NCBI GenBank assembly: GCA_035578155.1
Contig: JAPWDM010000023.1
Span: 5,696,154 to 5,760,153 of the forward strand
Direction: 5' to 3'
Length of the DNA stretch: 64,000 nucleotides
Source of the DNA: Brachynemurus nebulosus
Lineage: Eukaryota; Arthropoda; Insecta; Neuroptera; Myrmeleontidae
Shown: positions 22,979 to 35,174 of the stretch, piece after piece
How the letters are laid out: the number at the start of each line of letters is the position of its first letter
Numbering within the stretch: position 1 is the first letter of the stretch
Position numbers and translations under genes: made by a program
Notes under the pieces: model-generated
What the model was told of the DNA's origin: nothing
Databases searched by the model: none
Seen by the model: the letters and a program-made list of their open reading frames with translations, nothing else

Positions 22979-24139
22979 AGGGCCCCCCTATGGAAGTTAA
23001 GAGATGAAATTTGGTAAGTGGGGCTTATTCCGATGCACAACAATACTATCAAAGTGGGGTCAAATTTTGGGAAAATTTTTTTTCGGACCCGACCTTTAAG
23101 GGGGTGGTGGGGGGCGGAAAACCAATAAAACTTTTCCAAACCGGTTTTAAATAATGATTCGGTCAATTATCTACAACATATCCAAAATTCAGCTTCCTAG
23201 GATGATATGGTGGGAGTAGAGGGGGAAAAACGATTTTCGCTGGATCTAACAGGCCCCCAGCCCCCCAGAATTAACGTAGAGGGTTGAAATTTGGTGTGTT
23301 GATAAAGTTCGTACCTAGGTTGTGCTTTTTGGAGGTTTTAATATTTTACCCCCACCCCCCTCATTTTTAAGCTACAATTTCATGCATTTTCGACGTTTTC
23401 GAAGTTTGTACCACTCGCACAGGTCACCCGAATAAACCTAGAGGGCTGAAATTTTGTATTCGGATTGAGTTAGTATCAAGGGGGTGCCTTTTGGGGGTCT
23501 CGACTTTTAACCCCTACCCCCACCATTTTTATACCCAAAAGAACATGATTTTTCTTGTTTTTTAACAGTTTCGTTCGGGTCAAAATCTCCCCAAATAAAC
23601 CTAGAGGGCTGAAATTTGGTGTACAGGTTAAGCTAATAGCCAGACACTGTTTTTTGGAGGTTTCAACTTTTAACCCTTACCCCCACGATTTTTACGCCAA
23701 TATTTCCTTAATTTTTTTGCTTGTTTTCTAACATGTCTAGATACTCCATAAGGAAACCTAGAGGGCTGAAATTTTGTACGTGTATTCAGTTAGTATCCAG
23801 CTAGTACCTTGTAGGGAGTCCGCATCACTTTTCCCCCCACTTTTCCATTTTTACATCGGAATTGAATGCTATTGTTAAATGTGTTTTAAAAGCATTATGT
23901 TTATTCTAAATACAAGTAGGCGAATAGTAATTTTAAAAAATTTAAAAAAAAGTGAACTTACTTTTATGACAAATGAAATACATACATATTAAGTAATTTA
24001 AAAATGTTATTAAAGTCACTGTTTATTTATAAATTAGGAATTTTGGATTTTTAGTATTTATAAAATAGAAATTTTGGATTTTTTTGGAAAGAAAAAATAT
24101 CTTTATAAAGGCCTTCCAGTTTACTATTTAAGGTCCTTT
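22767..24139 (+). mobile_element. Helentron-like repeat H1, 3' end replaced by H2
   Basis: Starts TTAGTCGAATTTTCTCCG, then a hairpin-forming AATTTTC...GAAAAATT word. It continues through the conserved CTTATACAGTCTATACG block, a (TA)n run (22899-22974) and the long T- and C-rich body. It stops at AGGTCCTTTT where H2 begins, so H2 either inserted into it or the two arose as a tandem. Confidence 0.75.
23270..23820 (+). repeat. Internal diverged tandem array of the Helentron-like body
   Basis: Units of about 155-165 bp each begin with a variant of CCTAGAGGGCTGAAATTTTG (near 23275 as GTAGAGGGTTGAAATTTGG, then 23437, 23602, 23756). Each contains TTTTGGAGGTTT or GGGGGTCTCG and ends in a C-rich TTAACCCCTACCCCCAC box. 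The same array is found in H2, H3, H5 and H6. Confidence 0.7.
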
Positions 24140-24263
24140 TTAGTCGAATTTTCTCCGAAAAATTAGACTTATACAGTCTATACGATAAGAGCTGCGAGAG
24201 GCGAGAGTAGGGGCGCTATCCGTTTTCGGACCCGTAGAACACGAATATGTAGAAAAAAAAATG

Positions 24264-24336
<73 letters not shown>

Positions 24337-26150
24337 CCCGCCACCTTTTAATTTGTGTAGGGCCCCCCTATGGAAGTTAAGAGATGAAATTTGGTAAATG
24401 GGGCTCATTTTCCAGGCACCTCATACTATCAAAGTGGGGTCAAATTTTGGGCAAATTTTTTTTCTGACCCGACCTTTAAGGGGGTGGTGGGGGGCGGAAA
24501 AGCAATAAAACTTTTCCAAACCGGTTTTAAATAATGTTTGGGTCAATTATCTACAACATATCCAAAATGCAGCTTCCTAGGATGATATGGTGGGAGTAGA
24601 GGGGGGAAAAACGATTTTCGCTGGATCTAACAGGCCCCCAGCCCCCCAGAATTAACGTAGAGGGTTGAAATTTGGTGTGTTGATAAAGTTCGTACCTAGG
24701 TTGTGCTTTTTGGAGGTTTTAGTATTTTACCTCCACCCACCTCATTTTTAAGCTACAATTTCATGCATTTTCGACGTTTTCGAAGTTTGTACCACTCGCA
24801 CAGGTCACCCGAATAAACCTAGAGGGCTGAAATTTTGTATTCGGATTGAGTTAGTATCAAGGGGGTGCCTTTTGGGGGTCTCGACTTTTAACCCCTACTC
24901 CCACCATTTTTATACCTAAAAGAACATGATTTTTCTTGTTTTTTAACAGTTTCGTTCGGGTCAAAATCTCCCCAAATAAACCTAGAGGGCTGAAATTTGG
25001 TGTACAGGTTAAGCTAATAGCCAGACACTGTTTTTTGGAGGTTTCAACTTTTAACCCTTACCCCCACGATTTTTACGCCAATATTTCCTTAATTTTTTTG
25101 CTTGTTTTCTAACACGTCTAGAGACTCCATAAGGAAACCTAGGGGGCTGAAATTTTGTACGTGTATTCAGTTAGTATCCAGCTAGTACCTTGTAGGGAGT
25201 CCGCATCACTTTTCCCCCCATTTCTCCCATTTTTACATCGGAATTGAATGCTATTGTTAAATGTGTTTTAAAAGCATTATGTTTATTCTAAATACAAGTA
25301 GGCGAATAGTAATTTTAAAAAATTTAAAAAAAAGTGAACTTACTTTTATGACAAATGAAATACATACATATTAAGTAATTTAAAAATGTTATTAAAGTCA
25401 CTGTTTATTTATAAATTAGGAATTTTGGATTTTTAGTATTTATAAAATAGAAATTTTGGATTTTTTTGGAAAGAAAAAATATCTTTATAAAGGCCTTCCA
25501 GTTTACTATTTAAGGTCCTTTTTTAATTTTTAAAACTAAAACATAAAGGCAATTAGCGGATAAACATGGGCAGGAATGTCCTCGTACGAATTGTGTTGAC
25601 TTTTTTTCTGCTACCTGTTTTCGGCACAAAATTGAAATTTACTGAGATACAGCCCTTAAATACTTAAAACCTTTTTTTAAAGCCTCGATCAGCCGAACAC
25701 TCATCACCAGTTTTGAAACCAACAAAATGACAATTCGGTTGTAGACTTTCAATCACATTTCGCTTGTAGACATTCAATACCGAAGATGAAGGGGAAAATT
25801 CGACTACCGTGATGGGGCCCCGCTGCTCACGGCGTTTTTTAATTTTTAAAACTATAACATAAAGGCAATTAGCGGATAAACATGGGCAGGAATGTCCTCG
25901 TACGAATTGTGTTGGCTTTTTTTCTGCTACCTGTTTTCGGCACAAAATTGAAATTTACTGAGATACAGCCCTTAAATACTTAAAACCTTTTTTTAAAGCC
26001 TCGATCAGCCGAACACTCATCACCAGTTTTGAAACCAACAAAATGACAATTCGGTTGTAGACTTTCAATCATATTTCGCTTGTAGACATTCAATACCGAA
26101 GATGAAGGGGAAAATTCGACTACCGTGATGGGGCCCCGCTGCTCACGGCG
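24140..26150 (+). mobile_element. Helentron-like repeat H2, complete, with duplicated 3' end
   Basis: The 5' end is TAGTCGAATTTTCTCCG. Near the 3' end GAAAATTCGACTA is its complement (a subterminal inverted repeat). It is followed by the hairpin CCGTGATGGGGCCCC...TCACGG and the end CGGCG before a T run. These traits, plus the internal (TA)n (24270-24332), match the published description of non-autonomous Helentrons (DINE-1/HINE). There is no protein of its own. Confidence 0.75.
25519..26150 (+). repeat. Tandem duplication of the Helentron-like 3' terminus
   Basis: A unit of about 316 bp (25519-25834 and 25835-26150) contains the complete 3' end with hairpin twice and is nearly identical. Repeated 3' ends are known from rolling-circle elements, where a terminator may be read past. 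Confidence 0.85.
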
Positions 26151-27052
26151 TTTTTTTTCTTATATGTTAAAAAATAAAAAAATAGAAAGATAACAATAAA
26201 GAAATGGGGTAAAAAACAAGACAAAACAAGGGGTTAGCATTAAGAAAAATTAAAAATTATTAATTAGGATTTTCATTTTAAAACTGTAGGGACATGTTTA
26301 TGTATATTTTATGGATTAAAAGAAAATACTAAGATTCTTCAATATAACAATTTTTTTTGTTAGTGAGGAAACGGTTGAGACGGTTTCCATGGATATCAAT
26401 ATCAGCCTATTCGAAAATTTGTATCTTTGACCCATGAAAATTTATTAATTATGTTTTTATAAGGTCTAACTATGATTTACTGCTTTTAATTCATTCATAG
26501 TTTATTTTGATTTATTATTTTACTCTATATAAAGTGATGTAAAAAAAAGTGATGTAAACTTATTTGGTTTTTAAATGAGCTACAATAAATTTTGTGTTAT
26601 TTGTACGTTTATGAAATAAAAACTATTTTAATATTTAAAGTCCAAAGAAATTTCCTATGAGTTACTGCTTTATCTTAGCTAAAATTTTTTGGTAAAATAC
26701 ATAAAATTTAAATATATCAATAAAAATTTTTTTTTTAGTGAGGATAAAGTTGTGAAATAAAAAGTGTTGTACTGCTAATTACCTAAGTTGTCGATTTTTT
26801 ACCTTTCCAGTCATGTATATGCAGTATCCTACTAGTTAGAGGTCTGTCTTTTTTTACCCCATTGGGAGGGTAAAAAAAGACAAGGTTTTTATTTTTTTAT
26901 AGATTTATGTCATTAGCTTGAGAGAAAAAACATGCAAAATCTAAAAATACAAATAATTTAACATCATACAGTATTTTTTGTGTGTAAAAATTCAAATATT
27001 TTCTAGATGAAAAATGAAAAGTTTTGATGTCTATTTTTTTACCCCACCCTAC

Positions 27053-27596
27053 TCTAGTAATTTAAAAATTTATCCTAATCCCAACTGTATTTTTCATGGA
27101 GATTAAGGAATTCACACAATCTTCGACTGAAAAATTTTTGCTTTAGTTATATTCTGTAAATTTAGGGAAGATAAAAATCTTCTGGAAAACAGTATACCTG
27201 TAATACATCTGGATTAGATTAAACCTTAAGCTTTTATAATTTAACATTTCGTTACTGTAGGTTTTAAAATCAATTAAATGTATACCAATAAAAGCTTTTG
27301 TTTCATTTTTATTGTGTTTTTTATTTCCGCTCCTAAAATCTGTCTTACAATTAGCTTTTTTCACGGTAAAAAGAAAAGACTGATCTTTGTATGGCACTAA
27401 ATATACATGAGTTAAATTTTCACTGTTATGTTTAAATATTATTGAAAATTTATTGTTAATTAGTTGTTTCACAAAATATTTACGTGAAGTGATTTATTTT
27501 CTTTTAAGTAAGTAATATCTTGAAAATCCAATACTAAAGGAAATGATAAATTTCTAATGTTGATTAGTTAATTGACACATAAAATAAGTAATAAAA
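27053..27596. other. No gene recognised
   Basis: A 109-codon minus-strand frame (27143-27472) is AT-driven (Lys, Asn, Phe) without any recognised domain; I do not support it as a gene. Confidence 0.5.
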
Positions 27597-29451
27597 CACC
27601 GTGAGCAGCGGGGCCCCAACACGGAAGTCGAATTTTTCCCTTCATCATCGGTATCTTCAAGATATCTAAATGTGATTGAAAGGCTACAACCGATTTGTCA
27701 TTTTGGTGGTTTCAAAACTAATGATGAGTGTTCGGCTGATTGAGGAATTTAATAAGACTTGAATCAACTATTTTCTTTTTTTCGAAAACTGCGCAGTAAC
27801 AAAGGTTTTTATGAACATATTCAAAATTCGCAAATGATTTTCGATCGACTCAGTACCCGAAAGCATATACCTATCTCTAAAAAAGCTTTTCAGGCATTTA
27901 ATTTTTTTTTAAAACCCGGGAATTACTTCTGAAAAAATTATATGTTGCATGGATCATAGTAAGACGGCTGCAAAAAAATTTTGATAATTATACCATAGCT
28001 ACAAGTTGATAAAAAAAATATTAAAAAGTTAAACAATTATTTTTTTTTGGGAGGGGGCTATATTTTTTTGAAGCTGAAAATTTTTTCTGAGACATATACC
28101 ATGGAGGTATCTGAAACATATAAAAACTTCAACCAAATCCGTCAAGCCATTCAAAAGATTTTTCGACTTTCAAAAAATAATTTTTTACCCACAAGGGGTA
28201 CGTTTTTAATGACTTAAATTCAGTAAATTTTAATTTTATGTCGATAGCAGCTAGCAGCAAAAAAAATTAACACAATTCAAATTCAATAGAAACACATACG
28301 TACAAGGGCACTCCTACCCATGCTTGCCTGCCAATACCCTTTGTGTTTTTTTTTTGTTTTTCTTTTTTATATATTAAAATAAAAAAAGGACTTGAAGATA
28401 TTTTTTCTTTCCAGAAAATCCAAAATTCCTACTTTATAAATAAACAGCGACTTTAATAACATTTTTAAATTACTTAATATTTACGTATTGCATTTGTTAT
28501 AAAAGTAAGTTCATTTTTATTTTAAATTTTTAAAATTACTATACGCTTACTTGTATTAGAATAAAAGTAAAGCATTTAAAACACATTTAACAATACCATT
28601 GAATTCCGATGTAAAAATGGGAGAAGTGGCGGGAAAAGTAATATGGAATCCCTAAAAGGCACTAGCTGGATACTAACTCAATACAGGTACAAAATTTCAG
28701 CCCTCTAGGTTTCCTTAGAAAGTCTCTAGACGTGTTACAAAAAAAAAAAGCAAAAAAATCAAGGAAATATTGGCGTAAAAATCGTGGGGGTAAGGGTTAA
28801 GAGTTGAAACCTCCAAAAAGCAGTGGCTGGCTTTTAACTTAACCTGTACACAAAATTTCTGCCCTCTAGGTTTATTTGGGGAGAATTTGACCCGAACAAA
28901 ACTGTTAAAAACAAGAAAAATCATGTTCTTTTTGGTATAAAAATGGTGAGGGTAAAGGGTAAAAGTTGAGACCCCAAAAAAGCACCCCCTTGATATTAAC
29001 TCAATTCGAATACAAAATTTCAGCCCTCTAGGTTTATTTGGGTGACCTGTTCGAGTGGTACAAACTTCGAAAACGTCGAAAAAGCATGAAATTGTAGCTT
29101 AAAAATGGTGGGGGTGGGGGTAAAATATTAAAACCTCCAAAAAGCACAACCTAGGTACGAACTTTATCAACGTACTAAATTTCAACGCTTTATGTTAACT
29201 CTGGGGGACTGAGGGCGTGCTAGATCGAGCCAACCAGTTTGGAAACGTTTTATTGTTTTGTTGCCCCCACCACCCCCTTAAAAGTGGGGTCGGATCCAAA
29301 ATTTGACCGCAGTTTGATAGTATGAGGTGCATCGGAGCCCCATGAGTCCCACTTACTCAATTTCAGCTCTTAACTTCCATAGGAGGGCCCTCTCGCCGTT
29401 CTTATCGTATAGGCTGTATAAATCTAATTTTTTTAAGGAAAAATTCTACTA
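27597..29451 (-). mobile_element. Helentron-like repeat H3, inverted, without (TA)n
   Basis: The 3' hairpin ACCGTGAGCAGCGGGGCCCC is at 27597 and the 5' end (complement TAGTAGAATTTTTCC) at 29440-29451. The body array matches H1/H2 in reverse. About 630 bp near 27740-28370 has no counterpart in H2, and the TA tract is missing. More diverged than H2, so older. Confidence 0.75.
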
Positions 29452-30352
29452 AAAATATAAGCTAACCTTGGACATTAATCGAATATAATTAATACACTTG
29501 TTTATACAGAGTGTTCAAAGAATCATCGCTTACATATAAAACCTTCGGTGATACGGGGTTGCAAACAAATCCGTAAAAAGGCCGCGATAATCACATCTGA
29601 AAAGTGCGGCCTAAGCTTGCCAAAAGCGTTGCGACATCGGAAAAAATTAGACGGTGCGTCTTTAAAAATAAGTTAAACTCATCTTTACCTTTCTAAGGCT
29701 CTTGCCTGTGTTTGCCTTTGAGAGGTCTCTAAAAGAGCCATCGTAAGGCAATCAAAAATAGACTGTTAGCTTTTAGACTGTTTCTAAACTAAACATCTAA
29801 ACTACGTTGTTCACTCAAAAGTGGTTCAACATCCACTTATGTAAGGGCCTTTGGGCGTGTGTCCTCAAGTTCGCTTATGTAAATCCATTTCTAGTTATCC
29901 TCATATGCAATCAAATACCGTGAATGTGATTTCCAAAGGTTGTGTGGTTTGATCCGTTGTTCTTGACACAACCCTGTATATAACGTATGTGTATATGCAA
30001 TGTACCTAATTCATTTGAAAAATTTGCGACGAGCATATATTATAGAAAAACCATGTACATTTATGTGGGCGACTGATTTGTTATTAATCATTAGATTTCT
30101 TGGTATTTTGAACTCAGGTATTGTGTCATCATACCTGTCATGGTCTATTTTTTTTTTTTAAGTACCTATAGCAAAGACCTCAAAAGATAATTCTAATTAT
30201 TTTTTGCTATATACCAAATATGTTTCTCCCACTTTCATATTTCGTACAAGTGGAGTTGGGACTAATATTAAAGACGACCCATTCATACAATAACAATATG
30301 TAGGTACATTATCCAAATCTTTTTCCAGTACAGTCGTTACTTCGGATGTTAG
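29452..30352. other. No gene recognised
   Basis: Non-repetitive AT-rich sequence with no supported gene. Confidence 0.5.
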
Positions 30353-30526
30353 CAGGGCCGTCGTGAGAAATGACGGGCCACGGCAATAGAACACACCTCT
30401 TAAAAATTTTCCTCCGAAAAAATAAGTAGCGAGCAAAAAAAAAGTTTTTATTTTTTCCCGGGCCCCCTCTTCTAGCTCGGGCCCCGGAGCTACCACTCCG
30501 GCTACCTCACCCTCTCGTCGGACCTG
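30353..30526. mobile_element. hAT-like MITE, second family, copy 1
   Basis: Starts CAGGGCCGTCGTGAGAAATG and ends CTCGTCGGACCTG. Flanks are GATGTTAG (30345-30352) and GATGTTAC (30527-30534), an 8-bp duplication with one mismatch. The interior is shared with 63355-63552 (ccgaaaaaataagt, then C/G-rich cccgggcccc). The two copies differ enough to be old. Confidence 0.8.
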
Positions 30527-31489
30527 GATGTTACCGATTATTTAAAAAATCGGATTATCGATTTTTTTTATTTTTAATTCGACTTATCCCATCATTAGTA
30601 ATAATAAAGAGAAATTCAATTTACTTAAGAATTTTCATTTATACACTATTCATGTAATTATTATCTTATCTTAGCACAAATTATAGTATTTATCTTTTAT
30701 ATAAAATCTTTTGTGTCTTCTTGTTCCCTGTTGCTTTTCTAATCCTCGTCTGCTTGTATGTTTTCTATTCTTCATAGAATGAAATTTAATATTTTGTTTT
30801 TGTTTCAAATCAGCTTTTAGCGAGTATTGATGAAGTAGAAGAAGGCAAAGTATCTAATCGAATTGCAATTCCTCTGAACGATATGTATACATATATGTAT
30901 ACCATTTTAATTAATTTTGATTTCCACGAATCACAACACAAGTAATAAACACGTACAAGTGTATATGGTGTGCAGACGTCTTCTTTCTGCTTTCTTCCAC
31001 TTATAGTTTTAATATGAAAATAAAACCGTTATCGACAAACAGGAAATATTATAAATATTGTTATACTACGTTCTAGTGTTACCATCAAAACACCGGCCTA
31101 ACTTTACGTATTGACGATAATTTTATCAAATAACATTGTATACTCTTAAATCAAAATCATATTGTCTTAAGGCTGCCTGCAGATTGATAAAACAAAAACG
31201 TCTTTATACAAAACGTTTTTTACTAATTTCGTTAGAAGTTGTTTGCCTTATGCTTTTAATATGAGTGCACACACATTGCTACTTCAAAATAAAGAAAAAC
31301 AAAAAAAAAAATTATAAAATATATTAAATCACTATAAAACTGTTTTAAGCAAAATGTTTTTACAATTTGCATGTATTGTATAATTTTATGATAAAAGAGC
31401 CTCATAATCGAGCAACTTATTGATAAATTATAGTTTGGGGTGCTGCTTTAAATCTTTTACGAGAGACTTAGTATCTCATTGTCTTTTTT
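30527..31489. other. No gene recognised
   Basis: AT-rich sequence with no supported gene or repeat. Confidence 0.5.
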
Positions 31490-31592
31490 TAGTCGAATTT
31501 TCTTCGAAAAATTAGACTATATACAGCCTAATGCCTGTACTATATACAGCCCAAGCAACCAACGGGTCGAGACAAGAGCAGGGGCGCTATCC

Positions 31593-31679
<87 letters not shown>

Positions 31680-32178
31680 TGGGTATAAAAATGGTGGGGG
31701 TAAAGGTTAAAAGTTGAGACCCCCTAAAGGCACCCCCTTGAACTAACTCAATCCGAATTCAAAATCTCAGCCTTCTAGGTTTCTTTGGGTGACCTGTGCG
31801 AGTGGCACAAACTTCGAAAACGTCAAGAAAGCATGAAATTGTAGCTTAAAAATGGTGGGGTGGGGGTAAAATATTAAAACCTCCAAAAAGCACAACCTAG
31901 GTGCGAACTTTATCAACATACCAAATTTCAAGCCTCTACCTTAATTCTGGGAGGCTGTGGGCGTGTTAGATTCAGCCAAAATACTTTTTTCCCCCTCTTC
32001 TTCGTCCAAATCATCCTAGGAAGTTGAATTTTGGATATATTGTAGATAATTGACCGAAACATTATTTCCAACCGGTTTGGAAAAGTTTTAGTGTTTTGTT
32101 GCCACCCACCACCCCCTTGAAGGTTGGGTCAGATCCAAAATTTGCCCAAAATTTGACCCCCGACTAAAATTCGACTAA
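31490..32178. mobile_element. Helentron-like repeat H4, head-to-head fragment
   Basis: The left edge is the family 5' end (TAGTCGAATTTTCTTCG) in plus orientation, followed by (TA)n (31598-31676). After the TA run the body appears in the reverse orientation and the right edge (near 32163-32178) is again the 5' end, complemented. So two 5' ends face each other, with no 3' hairpin. A rearrangement at the microsatellite is the simplest explanation. Confidence 0.65.
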
Positions 32179-32275
32179 AAAAAAAAAAAACAGATATAAG
32201 ATTCACCGAGGTCGACCCGAACCCTCGACCTATAGGTTACCAAACCAGCTCTCTATCACTAGACTGTAAGTGGTG
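32179..32275 (-). repeat. tRNA-derived SINE or tRNA relic
   Basis: On the minus strand, an A-box-like TAGTGATAGAGAGCTGG (near 32245-32261) and a B-box-like GAGGGTTCGGGTCGACC (within 32210-32230) have tRNA spacing. A T run beyond CAGATATAAG (complement) could end polymerase III transcription. I do not see a paired acceptor stem, so a working tRNA is unlikely. Confidence 0.55.
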
Positions 32276-34266
32276 TTGTTGGACATACTAAATTATTCTT
32301 ATAAGAGGTACACAAAAATTAATGGAAAACTGTAAATTAATTTTTCTCAAAAATGAAAACGAATGGCGTCCTGCCGTTTTATATTTTTATTAAGAGGAAC
32401 TTACTCTAAAACATATATAAAAATTAAAGAAATCTGTGATTCCCAAGTTTGGCACTCTCTTGTCAGTTTACGTTCCTTAATAATTTTTTCAATGTTCTTA
32501 GTATCAAAATCAGGTCATACTTAAACGATAGAGCGAAACCGTCGCGGCGGTACCCCCCCCCTACTTCGGCGCCTCTGGCGGGGACCATCTCTGCAACCGG
32601 CTTCCTACGCCACTGTTCGTAAGATATTTTTTTGTTGACAAAACATACTTTTGATTTTAAAGTAGTTGGTTTTCTCATTATAGAAGTCATAGTTAATGTT
32701 TTTTTAATACTTAAATAGGCTTTCACACACGTGTTACAACTTTTTAGCCTGCATTATTAAATACACTATTAATTTCTATTAATATCAAGTCAAGTTGTAA
32801 AAGTGATTCAAATTACTGTTATTGACAGATTGTAACTTAAAATACTGACCTGAGTGACTAACCTAGCTCAAACTGAAAAAATTAGCGTAAAGATTTGAAT
32901 GGGTAGGTAACACAAGCCGAACTCGAGTCACTAAAAATGCATTGTGTTACTCAAGTTAAAAAATATTATTTATATAACTGCAGCCCCACTATTACAAAAT
33001 ATCACGAGCCGCCACTGGTCACATGTATTTGTATAAGGTAGTTCATATTTAGTTTAGTTTTCAAGAAACGTAGGTTTAGATTGTTGCAGTTGTGTTTGAA
33101 ATTTTGCTCAGAACTTTAAAGCGATCTTTAGATCTCTCTAACTTTAAATTTTGTATGAACCTTCAAGAGGTGTTACACTATAATTATTGAAACCTTAAGA
33201 AAATTCAAAAAAATTCTTTTCTTTTAATTCGGTCTGAAAAATAGGATGAAGTTTACATCTCTAGAGTCTAGACTAGAACACTACCTTAAGAAAGGGTGAA
33301 GAAAGAAAGGAGACATAATGGAAGATAAATAAAGAAGACAGGATGTTGAATAATTAATTTAAAATTATTAATGTAGATAAATAAAGAATAACAAGAAATT
33401 AATGGTGTATGTATTCACGTATTTATCTGCAAATTTTGAAGAAAGAGAAAAAAGAGTTTAATAAATAATTAGACGTAAATAGCCACAGAAAGACAGACAA
33501 ATACAAAATTATAAAATTTCTGAAGTTTTTACTTCGGGGCCCTGAGATTAATTATTTTTACAGCAAGGACATTATTTTTAGTATATTACGTAGGGACAGA
33601 GAGACAAAATATTCTGTTAGTTCTTAAATTTTTACTTCGGAATCCTAGAAATGAATACTTAGTTATTAGATTAAATTTATAAAAATTATATAAAAATATA
33701 GCATTTAAGGCGGTAACCCTATGTGGCGCGTAATATTTTAAGCTTATTTCAGGATTTATTTCTATATCAAAATAAAACACAAATGTTTCTACTTGCATCT
33801 TAAATTTAACGAAAAAAATTTTTTTTAGTCAATTTTACAATACTTTGGTTACGTTTTTTAGGGTCAAAGTGGATTCCTGACCAAAAACATGTGTGGGTGG
33901 TAAATCTTCATTTGTAATGATTTAAAATGAAAAACTAAACACTATCCTTGTTTTAGAGATCTTTCTCTACCGTCCGAACTAGGATTAACCATTTATTTTA
34001 ATAAATAACAAAATGACGGATTTAAAAAAAAAAATTCAAAAATTGTGATTTTTTTCATTGAAAATTCAGAAAAAAAAAAGAAATTATTATTAGAAATAAA
34101 TGATTCTAGTTCGAACGATAATCACTAGTGTGCAGAACATCGTGCTAAAATTATAGTCCGATCGATTTATTAGAATTTCGTCTCTATTGTCCACCATAAG
34201 AAAAATGTAGCTTCTGGGAAAAAGTGCTTAAAGCTTTAATAACAAATTTTTCATAAAATATATCAT
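32276..34266. other. No gene recognised
   Basis: An island of C-rich sequence near 32545-32610 lies in otherwise AT-rich DNA. Short frames here are not conserved. Confidence 0.5.
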
Positions 34267-34361
34267 GACTAGCTGACCCAGCCACGCGTTGCTGTGGCTC
34301 AGTAGTTATAATTCATTGAATTAATTTTTTCTTATCATTTTAATACAATCAAATCAATATT

Positions 34362-34566
34362 TACTAATAAAACTGAAAATAGTTTAGCCAATTTTAAATC
34401 ATATGGGATTGAGAATAGGCGCGAGAATAAAGTGCTTCGCTCGCTAAACAGTTCAAAATTCTATAAAAGGTTAATTCCATGTAATGCTTCGCTCTGGTCG
34501 CTATACGACTTACTAATAAAGCTGAAAATAGTTTAGCCAATCTTAAATCATATGGGATTGAGAATT
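34362..34566 (+). repeat. Direct repeat, about 53 bp twice
   Basis: A block beginning CTAATAAAACTGAAAATAG at 34362 returns at about 34511 with three or four changes; both end CATATGGGATTGAGAAT. Each is followed by GCTTCGCTC-containing sequence, so the unit is about 149 bp. Confidence 0.75.
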
Positions 34567-35174
34567 GAGACTATAAACTATTTTGCTTTGGTCAAATATT
34601 TTTAATTTTGTTTTAAAAGTAAATTTTATTGCTTTTTACATTTTATTTTATAAGTACATGTATACTAGCCCAGAGTAGATATATATATTTTCCACAAAAC
34701 AGTAAATTTTTTGAACCCCCCCTCAAAAATATTATGCACTCCAGCACTGTTAGGGATCAACGTACCCCGTTTCCTGATGCTTACCGACATCACCTACACC
34801 TGATTCATAGAATCAGGTCGCTTCCACTTATTCGTAAGGATCATTTTCTTAGAGCGCTAACACTATGTGCTATTCGCTATACGCTCTTCTATATGCTATA
34901 ACTTCGTAAGTAATTTGAATTTCGGTCTACAATTTTCACAGCACACCCTTATTGTATTTTGCTTTTAAAATACATGTTAAAAAAATTCGAAAATCGTCAC
35001 GGGAATTCCGCCTTAATTCATTTTGTCAAATTTTCACAAAAATCCAACCATTTTGTGAAATTAAAACATTTTACAACTTTTTTTAACATTTGACAATGAA
35101 TTTATCTACATATTATATGAAAGAGAAATACCACTCATTCACTCACTCATCACAAAATCTCCAAAACTATAATA

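Larger units (their letters stand above)
22410..27052. mobile_element. Element F: GGGGTAAAAAAGACA-repeat element split by Helentron-like copies
   Basis: The motif GGGGTAAAAAAGACA or a close variant occurs at 22451-22465, 26206-26220, 26845-26860 (inverse), 26866-26882 and 27028-27045 (inverse). The outer words are inverted: GGGTAGGGCAAGGTAAA at 22410, and CCCCACCCTACT near 27041-27052. Two Helentron-like copies (22767-26150) occupy the middle; without them the element is about 1.26 kb. No coding homology to element A was seen, so membership in the same family rests on repeat style only. Confidence 0.5.

Noticed and set aside
25664..25945. Frames in Helentron-like tails (also 56703-56909)
   Set aside because: They run through the repeated 3' terminus and are present in every copy by sequence identity, with no independent sign of coding.
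27143..27472. 109-codon minus-strand frame
   Set aside because: Composition follows AT richness and no motif or repeat relation supports it.
32179..32275. Functional tRNA gene
   Set aside because: A and B boxes are recognisable but I cannot pair an acceptor stem or place an anticodon loop, so a SINE or relic is more likely.
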